The notes below the pieces were generated by a model, which saw nothing but the letters and a program-made list of their open reading frames with translations, was not told the origin of the DNA and ran no database searches. 17,664 nt of DNA from DASUMP01 sp036277635 (GTDB lineage Bacteria > Actinomycetota > Acidimicrobiia > IMCC26256 > PALSA-610), in assembly GCA_036277635.1 (NCBI GenBank), contig DASUMP010000219.1, forward strand, positions 1 to 17,664. Reading direction: 5' to 3'. A program made the translations under genes and the position numbers. Shown here in pieces: positions 1-6,439 of this stretch; the stretch's first letter is position 1; each line of letters begins with the position of its first letter.

Positions 1-959
1 AGCGCGATCCGGTAGCACCGCCAGAGGAACAGGGCGTAGAGCGCGAGCAGCGTCGCGCCCCCGGCGAAGCCGAGCTCCTCCCCCACGACCGAGAAGATGA
101 AGTCGGTGTGCTGTTCGGGGACGTTCGACAGGCGCGTCTGCGTGCCGTTGAAGAGCCCGGCACCGGTGACGCCGCCGGAGCCGATGGCGGCCTTCGACTG
201 GCCGAGGCTGTACTCGGCGGGCGACGACTCGGGCGTCACTTCACCGCTCGACTGCCGAGCGAACGACAACAGCCGGTCGGTGCGGTAGCCGTCGAAGTAG
301 CCGGTCGACACGGCGGCGCCGAGCGCGGTGACCGCGATGAGCGCGAGCACGACGAGGTGGACGCCACGGATCCCGGCGACGACGAGGATCGTCGCGACCG
401 CGATCGACATGATCATCGCCGATCCGAGGTCGTTCTGCAGCAGCACCAACCCGATCGGGATCGCGGCGAGCGCGAGCACCACCGCGACGCGCCACGCGTC
501 GAGGTCGCCGCGGTGATGGTGGCAGTAGCCCGCGACCGCGACGATCACGCCGATCTTCGCGATCTCCGACGGTTGGAACTGCAGCGGCCCGACCTGGAAC
601 CACGCTTGCGCGCCCTTGCGACTCGCGCCGAGCGCGAGCACTCCCACGAGCAACGGCAGGGTCGCGAGGTACACGATCGGGTACAGGTCGCGGATGCGCC
701 GGTAGTCGACGGCCATCGCGACCACCATGCCGATCATCCCGAGCAGGAACGCGATCCCCTGACGCTGCACGTAGTACAGCGTGCTCAGATCCTGACCTTC
801 GAGCCGTGTCCGGGTCGACGAGTAGATCATCAGCAACCCGAGCCCGGTGATCGCGATCGGCGTCAGCACGAGCGCGACGTCGAGGTGACGCAGCGGATGG
901 ATCTCCGTGCGCCGCCGAGGGGTGGCGACGGGCCCGACGCTGAGCGTGGGTGCGGCCAT
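1..959 (-). CDS. rodA: RodA, SEDS peptidoglycan glycosyltransferase (3' end cut by window edge)
   Basis: RodA polymerises lipid II into glycan strands in the membrane and works with PBP2 in the elongasome. About 319 residues are visible from the ATG at 959; the frame is open to base 1, so the last membrane helices are missing. SEDS-family signatures are clear: a Trp in AQAWFQVGP (about residue 120), QPSEIAK (129-135), QNDLGSA (175-181), the loop GQSKAAIGSGGVTG (253-266) and VPEQHTDFIF (280-289). Asp286 in HTDF matches the invariant SEDS Asp thought to be catalytic. Many hydrophobic helices alternate with short polar loops. The start codon shares one base with the mrdA stop (TGATG), which points to translational coupling and matches the RodA/PBP2 partnership. 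FtsW is the main alternative in this family, but the neighbouring mreBCD-mrdA genes argue for RodA. Confidence 0.96.
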   Translation of the reverse strand, partial: MAAPTLSVGPVATPRRRTEIHPLRHLDVALVLTPIAITGLGLLMIYSSTRTRLEGQDLSTLYYVQRQGIAFLLGMIGMVVAMAVDYRRIRDLYPIVYLATLPLLVGVLALGASRKGAQAWFQVGPLQFQPSEIAKIGVIVAVAGYCHHHRGDLDAWRVAVVLALAAIPIGLVLLQNDLGSAMIMSIAVATILVVAGIRGVHLVVLALIAVTALGAAVSTGYFDGYRTDRLLSFARQSSGEVTPESSPAEYSLGQSKAAIGSGGVTGAGLFNGTQTRLSNVPEQHTDFIFSVVGEELGFAGGATLLALYALFLWRCYRIA

Positions 960-2896
960 CAGTCGATCCCCGACCCGAGCTGTACGCCACCATCGACGCC
1001 GACGCCGCTGATGCCCTCGATGATCCGTCGCACGATCGGCGCGGCGATGGTCGAGCCGAACCCGCCTTCCTCGACGATCGCGACCACGACGTACTGCGGC
1101 GCCTCGACCGGGAAGAAGCCCGCGAACAACGATGTGTCGCCCTTCCCCGGCACCTGCGCGGTCCCGGTCTTGCCGGCCACCGACACCGCGTCGAACGGGA
1201 ATCCGCCGAACGCGCCGGCCGCGGTGCCGCGCTCGTCGCGCACTGCACCGACGAGGCCGTCGAGGACGGGCTGGCGGTGCGCAGGGTCGAGCTCGACCGA
1301 GCGCAACGTGCTCGGCGAGATCTCTTCGATGCTCCCGTCGGCTCCGACGATCGCGTCGGCGACGCGCGGTTGGAACAACGTGCCGCCATTCGCGAACGCG
1401 GCGTACGCGTTCGCGAGCTGCACGGGCGTGACGTACACGTCGCCTTGGCCGATCGACAGGTTGACGGTGTCACCGGGGTACCACCGACGCCGGTCGGCGC
1501 GTTCGTCGGGGTCGTCGACGTTCGCGTCGACGAACTCGGCCTTCCACTCGTCGTCGGGGATGACGCCGCCGGCCTCTTCGAGCTCGATGCCGGTGCTCTC
1601 ACCGAAGCCGTACCGGCGCGCGACCGCTTGGATGCCTTCGCCGCGCACTTCGTCGTTGCCGGCCCACGTCTCCCAGAACGACTCGCCGAGTGTGTAGAAG
1701 TACACGTCGCTCGACACCGCGAGCGCTTCGCGCAGGTCGACCGTGCCGTGCGCGGTGCCGCCGGCGTTGCGGAACGTCCGGCCGTAGATCTCGACCGAGC
1801 CGTTGTCCTGGACCGGCGTGTACTGGGTTCGGAACCCGTACTCGAGGCCGGCGAGAGCGGTCACGAGCTTGAACGTCGAGCCGGGCGCGTACTGACCCTG
1901 CGTGGCCCGGTTGAGCAACGGATACGCGCTCTCCTCGGTCGACCAGTACTCCCACGTGGAGGCGGGGATACCGGCGACGAACTGCGCCGGGTCGTAGTTG
2001 GGGTACGACGCCATCGCGACCACGCCGCCGTCGCGCGCGTCGAGGACGACCACCGAACCGCCGGGCGCCTTGTACTTCTCCAGACGTTCCTCGATGTCGC
2101 GGTTGCGCTGCTCGCGCGCGAGCAGGATCCCTTGCTCGAGCGACTCCTGCGCGAGACGTTGGATGTCGAGGTCGATCGTGAGCCGAACGTCGTCGCCGAC
2201 CGAACCTTCGACGGTGTCGACGGGGTCACCGACGATCTCGCCGGTCGCGTCGACCTCGTAGGTGACCCGGCGCGGTTCGCCGCGCAACGCGTCTTCGTAG
2301 ACACGCTCGACACCCGACTTCCCGATCGAGTCGGTGAGCACGTAGCCGTCGTCGGCGTTGCGCTCGAGCTCGACCTCGTTGATCTCTCCCACGTAGCCGA
2401 GCACGTGCGACGCGACCGCACCGGCCGGATACCGGCGCACGGTGAGCTTCGTGACGTCGATGCCCGGGAAGTCCTCGCGGTGCTCGAGCACCGCGGTGCG
2501 CGCGTCTTCAGGCACATCGATCGCGATGACCGCCGGCAGCAACAGCGAGCCGCGCGGATCCGCGATCCGCTCCTCCAGAGCCTCGGGCGTGTGCGGTTCG
2601 CCGAGCAGCTCGGAGACGCGTCCGAGCACCAGCGCACGACGTTCGTCGGGCAGGTCGCGCTTGATCGTCATCGCCCACAACACCTGGTTGTCGACGAGCA
2701 CGCGACCTTCGCGGTCGAGGATGCGGCCGCGCGCGTTCTCCGTCTGGACGACGCGGGTCGTGTTCTGCTCGATGGCGGCGACGTAGGTCTCGTTCGACCC
2801 GACCTGCAGGAACCACAGTCGCGCGAGGAGGGCGCCGAAGAGAGCGACGACCACCACGCCGACGATGGAGATCCTGACGCGACTGCTGTCGGTCAT
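959..2896 (-). CDS. mrdA: Penicillin-binding protein 2 (MrdA), class B transpeptidase
   Basis: This is the DD-transpeptidase that cross-links elongation peptidoglycan made by RodA. The 645-residue protein has one N-terminal membrane anchor (about 9-30), a dimerisation/pedestal region with RGRILDREGRVL (56-67), and a C-terminal penicillin-binding domain. The active-site motifs are present: STFK (Ser340, Lys343), SSD (395-397; the SxD form is usual in PBP2) and KTG (576-578). I chose the ATG at 2896 because it gives MTDSSRVRISIVGVV with the anchor at the normal distance. The same frame extends upstream to 2959, but that would overlap mreD and add an unlikely 21-residue leader. The gap to mreD is 13 bases, and the stop overlaps the rodA start. 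No clear Shine-Dalgarno was seen, so translation may depend on coupling. Confidence 0.96.
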   Translation of the reverse strand: MTDSSRVRISIVGVVVVALFGALLARLWFLQVGSNETYVAAIEQNTTRVVQTENARGRILDREGRVLVDNQVLWAMTIKRDLPDERRALVLGRVSELLGEPHTPEALEERIADPRGSLLLPAVIAIDVPEDARTAVLEHREDFPGIDVTKLTVRRYPAGAVASHVLGYVGEINEVELERNADDGYVLTDSIGKSGVERVYEDALRGEPRRVTYEVDATGEIVGDPVDTVEGSVGDDVRLTIDLDIQRLAQESLEQGILLAREQRNRDIEERLEKYKAPGGSVVVLDARDGGVVAMASYPNYDPAQFVAGIPASTWEYWSTEESAYPLLNRATQGQYAPGSTFKLVTALAGLEYGFRTQYTPVQDNGSVEIYGRTFRNAGGTAHGTVDLREALAVSSDVYFYTLGESFWETWAGNDEVRGEGIQAVARRYGFGESTGIELEEAGGVIPDDEWKAEFVDANVDDPDERADRRRWYPGDTVNLSIGQGDVYVTPVQLANAYAAFANGGTLFQPRVADAIVGADGSIEEISPSTLRSVELDPAHRQPVLDGLVGAVRDERGTAAGAFGGFPFDAVSVAGKTGTAQVPGKGDTSLFAGFFPVEAPQYVVVAIVEEGGFGSTIAAPIVRRIIEGISGVGVDGGVQLGSGID

Positions 2897-2909
2897 GATC
2901 CACGCGACG

Positions 2910-3422
2910 CTATCGGAGGTGCCACGCTCCAGCGTGTTCGGGGCGACCGCGCAGCGCACGACGCACGGCCGGGAACACCACGACCGCCAGCGCGGCGTCG
3001 TAGAGCGCGGCGATCGCCACGATGCGCGGCGCGTCGTCGGTCACGACCTCGTCGACTCCCGCGAGCGCCGAGCTCCCGACGAAGATCGCACCGCCGAGCA
3101 GACCCGCGGCGAGCCCGAGCACGGGTGCGATCCACCGCGGCGCGCGCAGCAACGATGTCTGCAGCACTCCGATCGCGTAGCCGGTGAGCGCGTACGACAG
3201 CGCGCTGAGGCCGACCGGCGTCTCGAGGAACAGGTCGTACCCGAGCCCGGCCACGAACCCGGCGATCGCAGCGGACTCGGGTCCGTCGGAGAACGCGATC
3301 GACGCGGCGAGCACCAGTCCGAGGTCGGGGACGACCCCCGAGATCCGCAGCTGCGGGAACACGGCGACCTGCACGATCACCACGACCACGACGGCGAGCG
3401 CGGTGCGCAGCGCGTGGTTCAC
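2910..3422 (-). CDS. mreD: Rod shape-determining membrane protein MreD
   Basis: MreD is a small polytopic membrane protein that bridges MreC and the PBP2/RodA enzymes. From the GTG at 3422 it has 170 residues, which is normal for the family, with about five or six hydrophobic segments (9-23, 33-46, 51-66, 70-90, 98-120, 133-153). PDLGLVLAAS (32-41) and the GFVAGLGYDLFLETPVG stretch (55-71) look like the MreD core. The GTG overlaps the mreC stop as GTGA, so the two are probably coupled. The frame is open upstream to 3524, but that extension is a His/Asp-rich shadow of the mreC Thr-rich tail and is not MreD-like. The short charged C-terminus ends 13 bases before mrdA. Position in the mreBCD operon supports the call, since MreD sequences diverge strongly. 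Confidence 0.93.
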   Translation of the reverse strand: MNHALRTALAVVVVVIVQVAVFPQLRISGVVPDLGLVLAASIAFSDGPESAAIAGFVAGLGYDLFLETPVGLSALSYALTGYAIGVLQTSLLRAPRWIAPVLGLAAGLLGGAIFVGSSALAGVDEVVTDDAPRIVAIAALYDAALAVVVFPAVRRALRGRPEHAGAWHLR

Positions 3423-4345
3423 AGACTCGCCTCGCCCGTCGGCGCCGTGGTCGACGTCGTCGACGTCGTGGTCGGCGGTGCCGTGGTGGTGGTCGTGACG
3501 ACGGGACCGCTTCCCGGCGCCCACTTGAGCACCATCACGTGCTCCACGTCGGCGAAGCGCACGAACGGCACGACGCGCACGCGCTGGCCGGTACCACCCG
3601 GCTCACGCGCGACCGCGCCGACCGCACCCACCGGCAGGTTCGGCGGATAGGTGCTGCCCTCGAGTCCCGAAGTCTCGGCCTGATCGCCTTCGGCGATGTC
3701 GATGTCGACGTCACCGATCTGCAACGCGAGCGTGTCGGAGCCGGCGCGACCCTGCGCGACGCCCGTCACCCGCGACGGAACCAGACGCACACCGACGCCG
3801 GAGCGCGGATCGGTGAGCAACAACACCTTGCTGCCGTTGCCCCAGACCTCGATCACCCGTCCGACGAGTCCGCGCGCCGCGATCACCGGCATGTCCTCGA
3901 CGATGCCGTCGGCGCTGCCCTTGTTCAGCGTGAGCGTCTGCTCGAAGTTCCCGGGTGCGCCCGCGATCACGCGCGCGTAGACGCGGTCGATGTCGTCGGT
4001 GATCGGGAGCGCGAGGAGGTCCTTGAACTGACGGTTCTCTTCGAGCGCCGAATCGACCTCGTCGAGCTCGCGCTCGAGCTCGTCGACGCGGTCGCGCAGC
4101 TCGTCGTTCTCGTCCTTGAGGGAGCCGCCGTCGAACACCCCGGCGAACCAGTCGCCGACGGGATCCGCGACCCAGTCGACACCGCTCACGATCGGGTTCA
4201 CCACGTGGTGGGCGACCCGCCCGACGACGCCGAGGGGGCCCTCGTCGTCGCTGCGGCGGTCGAGGGTGATCAGGGTGATCGCGGTGAGGACCAGGAGCAA
4301 CAGGACGTAGCGACGACGCCGGTTCCCGCGGCGGTACATGGCCAT
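3419..4345 (-). CDS. mreC: Rod shape-determining protein MreC with Thr-rich C-terminal tail
   Basis: MreC is the extracytoplasmic scaffold that activates PBP2/RodA. The 308-residue protein has a basic N-terminus, one transmembrane helix (about 13-28), a predicted coiled coil (76-112, Leu/Glu/Asp-rich heptads) and the two-part beta domain (about 120-275) with RGLVGRVIEVWGNGSKVLLLTD (158-179). A tail of about 25 residues made almost only of Thr, Pro and Ser (from about 283) follows the folded domain; it is probably a disordered, wall-facing linker. The start is the ATG at 4345, 19 bases after the mreB stop; a second Met two codons later is an alternative. The stop overlaps the mreD GTG by four bases. 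The tail is unlike the E. coli form, but similar Thr/Pro tracts are common in secreted proteins of high-GC actinobacteria. Confidence 0.95.
   Translation of the reverse strand: MAMYRRGNRRRRYVLLLLVLTAITLITLDRRSDDEGPLGVVGRVAHHVVNPIVSGVDWVADPVGDWFAGVFDGGSLKDENDELRDRVDELERELDEVDSALEENRQFKDLLALPITDDIDRVYARVIAGAPGNFEQTLTLNKGSADGIVEDMPVIAARGLVGRVIEVWGNGSKVLLLTDPRSGVGVRLVPSRVTGVAQGRAGSDTLALQIGDVDIDIAEGDQAETSGLEGSTYPPNLPVGAVGAVAREPGGTGQRVRVVPFVRFADVEHVMVLKWAPGSGPVVTTTTTAPPTTTSTTSTTAPTGEASL
3450..3467. repeat. Two tandem copies of a 9-bp unit inside the mreC tail
   Basis: The unit GTCGACGTC occurs twice in tandem. It falls in the Thr/Ser-rich tail of mreC, where ACG/TCG codons alternate, and lies about 30 bases before the mreD start. 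It is best explained by low-complexity coding sequence. Slippage here could vary the tail length by three residues per unit without breaking the frame. Confidence 0.5.
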
Positions 4346-4364
4346 CGGCCCGGCGTGCCCCTGG

Positions 4365-5402
4365 TCAGTGGTTCTGCGACGAGATCAGGACCTGCTTGAG
4401 GGCGTCGAACTCCTCGAGGCACTGGCCCGCACCGTGGACGACCGAGAAGAGCGGACTGTCGGCGACGATGATCGGCATCCCGGTCTCCGACCCCAGCCGC
4501 TCGCGCAGCCCGTGCAGCAGCGCGCCGCCGCCGGTGACGACGATGCCTTTGCTCATGATGTCGGCGGCGAGCTCGGGTGGCGTCTTGTCGAGCGTGACCT
4601 TCACCGCGTCGACGATCGCGGACACCGGCTCCTCGATCGCTTCGCGGATCTCGACGGTCGAGACGACCACCGTCTTCGGCAGCCCGGTGACGAGGTCGCG
4701 CCCGCGCACCTCCGCGTACATCTCCTCTTGCAGCGGATACGCGCTGCCGAGGGCGATCTTGATCTCTTCGGAGGTGCGCTCTCCGAGCGCGAGCGAGTAC
4801 TCCTTCTTCACGTAGCTCACGATCGACTCGTCGAGCTCGTCGCCCGCGATGCGGATCGACTCCGACGCCACGATGCCGCCGAGCGAGATGACCGCGACTT
4901 CGGTCGTGCCGCCACCGATGTCGACGATCATGTTGCCCGTCGGTTCGTGCACCGGCAGCCCGGCACCGATCGCGGCGGCCATCGGCTCTTCGATGATGTA
5001 CGCGGGCTTGCGCGCGCCCGCGTACTCCGCGGCCTCTTGCACCGCGCGTTGCTCGACGCCGGTGACGCCCGACGGGACGCAGATCACCATGCGCGGCTTG
5101 GCCCAACGGCGGTTGTGCACGCGCTGGATGAAGTAGCGGAGCATCTTCTCGCACATGTCGAAGTCGGCGATGACGCCGTCCTTCAACGGGCGGTGAGCGA
5201 CGATGTGGTCGGGAGTGCGCCCGATCATCCGCTTCGCCTCGGTGCCGACCGCGACCGGGCGCCCGTCGCGCGCGTTGACCGCCACCACCGACGGCTCGTC
5301 GAGGACGACGCCGCGGCCGCGGACGTACACGAGGGTGTTGGCGGTGCCCAGGTCGACCGCCATGTCGCGGCCGATCACGGACGAGTACCAGGGATCGCTC
5401 AC
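4365..5402 (-). CDS. mreB: Rod shape-determining actin homologue MreB
   Basis: MreB is the cytoplasmic actin-like ATPase that organises lateral wall synthesis. From the GTG at 5402 it has 345 residues, the usual MreB length. The nucleotide-binding motifs are visible: phosphate 1 DLGTANT (17-23), the EEPMAAAIG segment (138-146), phosphate 2 DIGGGTTE (161-168) and the adenosine-side GIVVTGGGALLHGL (286-299). The start was placed at GTG 5402 because a GGAG lies about 10 bases upstream and the product begins MSDPWYSSVIGRDMAVDLG, close to actinobacterial MreB. A second GTG at 5378 would give MIGRDMAVDLG and cannot be excluded. The frame runs open far upstream into ndk, but that part is an antisense-like shadow. 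It is the first gene of mreBCD-mrdA-rodA; a 107-base gap separates it from ndk, so it may have its own promoter. Confidence 0.97.
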   Translation of the reverse strand: MSDPWYSSVIGRDMAVDLGTANTLVYVRGRGVVLDEPSVVAVNARDGRPVAVGTEAKRMIGRTPDHIVAHRPLKDGVIADFDMCEKMLRYFIQRVHNRRWAKPRMVICVPSGVTGVEQRAVQEAAEYAGARKPAYIIEEPMAAAIGAGLPVHEPTGNMIVDIGGGTTEVAVISLGGIVASESIRIAGDELDESIVSYVKKEYSLALGERTSEEIKIALGSAYPLQEEMYAEVRGRDLVTGLPKTVVVSTVEIREAIEEPVSAIVDAVKVTLDKTPPELAADIMSKGIVVTGGGALLHGLRERLGSETGMPIIVADSPLFSVVHGAGQCLEEFDALKQVLISSQNH

Positions 5403-5505
5403 CGAGGAGGTGCTCCGCTTGTGGCCGGGCGCGGACCGGCCCAGGGTACGGCGAGAACTCCCCGACCGCCACCCGAAACGGACAGAACGGGCATTTCGGC
5501 CCAGA

Positions 5506-5520
5506 CCGCTCACAGAGCGG
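5506..5520 (-). terminator. Short perfect hairpin overlapping the ndk stop codon
   Basis: CCGCTC and GAGCGG form a perfect 6-bp stem with a 3-base loop. The ndk stop (5510-5512) straddles the loop and the distal arm. There is no U tract. A weaker GGGC/GCCC pair follows in the ndk-mreB gap. It may attenuate or end ndk transcripts before mreB, but a 6-bp GC stem can arise by chance here. Confidence 0.35.
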
Positions 5521-5920
5521 GGAAGAACAGCGCGATCTCCCGTGCCGCCGACTCCGGACCGTCGCTGCCGTGCACCAGGTTCTCGGTCTGCTCGACCGCG
5601 AGATCGCCGCGAATCGTGCCCGGCGCCGCTTCGCGCGGGTTCGTCGCGCCCACCAGCGTGCGCATGACCTGCCACGTGTCCTGTGGGCCCTCGACCACCA
5701 TCGCCACCAGCGGGCTGCGAGTGATGAACGACACGAGGTCGGCGAAGAACGGCTTCGCCTCGTGCTCGGCGTAGTGCTGTCGAGCCGTCGCCTCGTCGAG
5801 CGTCCGCAGCTCCAGTGCGACGATCGTGAGCCCCTTGGCCTCGATGCGGCGGATGATCTCCCCCACCAGGCCGCGCTCCACGGCGTCGGGCTTGCACAAG
5901 ATCAGGGTGCGGTCGCTCAT
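5510..5920 (-). CDS. ndk: Nucleoside diphosphate kinase
   Basis: Ndk transfers the gamma phosphate from NTPs to NDPs through a phosphohistidine, balancing cytoplasmic nucleotide pools. The 136-residue length is standard. The N-terminus TLILCKPDAVERGLVGEII (5-23) with Lys10 is typical, Tyr50 and Arg104 match conserved phosphate-binding positions, and His117 in NLVHGSD (114-120) is the phosphorylated His. The ATG at 5920 gives the family N-terminus exactly. No Shine-Dalgarno is seen upstream; instead a TAGCCT box ends nine bases before the ATG, suggesting a very short leader. Ndk next to folC and mreB follows the actinobacterial order, although here a divergent YCII-sigma cassette separates it from folC. 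Confidence 0.98.
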   Translation of the reverse strand: MSDRTLILCKPDAVERGLVGEIIRRIEAKGLTIVALELRTLDEATARQHYAEHEAKPFFADLVSFITRSPLVAMVVEGPQDTWQVMRTLVGATNPREAAPGTIRGDLAVEQTENLVHGSDGPESAAREIALFFPAL

Positions 5921-5929
5921 GAGCGGGGC

Positions 5930-5935
5930 AGGCTA
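5930..5935 (-). promoter_or_regulatory. Candidate -10 box for ndk
   Basis: TAGCCT on the minus strand fits the TAnnnT pattern of housekeeping actinobacterial -10 boxes. Nine bases separate it from the ndk ATG, so the transcript would begin only about 2-3 bases before the start codon. No TTGACA-like -35 was found at 16-18 bases. Similar boxes precede valS and tig. Confidence 0.4.
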
Positions 5936-6006
5936 CCTGCGCTCGCCGTCACGACCCGGAAACGGACGCCGCGGCCCGCGCACTCGGAAGAAATCCTCGG
6001 GCAGGA

Positions 6007-6032
6007 TGTCGATTCGGGCGAGGCCGTTCGTG
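6007..6032 (+). promoter_or_regulatory. Candidate ECF42-type autoregulatory promoter (TGTCGA, 16-base spacer, CGTG)
   Basis: TGTCGA at 6007-6012 is identical to the -35 element reported for ECF42 sigma factors. Sixteen bases later CGTG (6029-6032) resembles the reported CG[A/T]C -10 with one mismatch. It lies between the divergent ndk and YCII starts, 79 bases before the YCII GTG, the expected place for an ECF to control its own operon. The hexamer also occurs by chance inside several genes here, so position, not sequence alone, supports the call. Confidence 0.55.
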
Positions 6033-6074
6033 GAGAGGGTGTCGGCACGCCTGCCGGCGACCCGGACCGATCTC

Positions 6075-6080
6075 GGAGGA
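6075..6080 (+). promoter_or_regulatory. Strong Shine-Dalgarno setting the GTG start of the YCII gene
   Basis: GGAGGA ends five bases before the GTG at 6086. It is the best ribosome-binding site in the window. It decides the start over the long upstream open frame, which has no comparable site. Confidence 0.8.
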
Positions 6081-6085
6081 TCCCT

Positions 6086-6439
6086 GTGGCCCAGTACTTG
6101 CTCTCGGTGTGGCACGACGACGACTACAGCGACAACGACGTGACGAGCGACGACATGCAGCGCATGTTCCGCCAGGTCGACTCCTTCAACCAGGAGATCC
6201 AGTCGGCGGGGGCGTGGGTGTTCGGCGGCGGGCTCGTGCCGGCGTCGTCGGCGACGGTGGTGCGCGCGGCGAGCGGCGACGTGTCGATGACCGACGGCCC
6301 GTACGCGGAGTCGAAGGAGCAGATGGGCGGCTTCTGGGTGATCGAGGCGCCCGACCTCGACGTCGCGCTCGCGTGGGCGGCCAAGGCCGCCGCGGCCTGC
6401 GAGGGCCCGGTCGAGGTGCGCCCGTTCCAGAGTGAGTGA
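6086..6439 (+). CDS. YCII-related (DGPF-type) domain protein
   Basis: The 117-residue protein belongs to the YCII/DGPF family, small ferredoxin-like-fold proteins that are very often encoded beside ECF42 sigma factors; their biochemical role is not settled. The N-terminus AQYLLSVWHDDD, the middle GAWVFGGGL (42-50) and the hallmark DGPYAESKEQMGGFWVIEA (70-88) are visible; DGPY replaces the eponymous DGPF with a conservative Phe-to-Tyr change. VRPF near the C-terminus is also typical. The GTG start at 6086 is fixed by a strong GGAGGA. Its last eight bases overlap the sigma factor start at 6432, implying coupled translation and a shared function. The frame is open upstream to 5570 across ndk, but that part is a shadow. 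It may modulate the sigma factor or be part of its output; neither can be read from sequence. Confidence 0.9.
   Translation: MAQYLLSVWHDDDYSDNDVTSDDMQRMFRQVDSFNQEIQSAGAWVFGGGLVPASSATVVRAASGDVSMTDGPYAESKEQMGGFWVIEAPDLDVALAWAAKAAAACEGPVEVRPFQSE

Noticed and set aside
950..3187. A 745-codon plus-strand open frame opposite mrdA and mreD
   Set aside because: It is an antisense shadow with no recognisable motif; the minus-strand PBP2 motifs are complete.
3423..3524. An N-terminal extension of MreD by 34 residues
   Set aside because: It is the mreC Thr-rich tail read in a shifted frame, giving a His/Asp-rich string not found in MreD proteins; the GTG at 3422 fits better.
5403..5509. A promoter for mreB in the ndk-mreB gap
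   Set aside because: A TACCCT stretch is present, but no -35 at a normal distance and no other support was found, so I did not list it, although a promoter here is biologically likely.
5570..6085. A long N-terminal extension of the YCII protein
   Set aside because: It runs antisense through ndk, and the GTG at 6086 has the strongest Shine-Dalgarno in the window.
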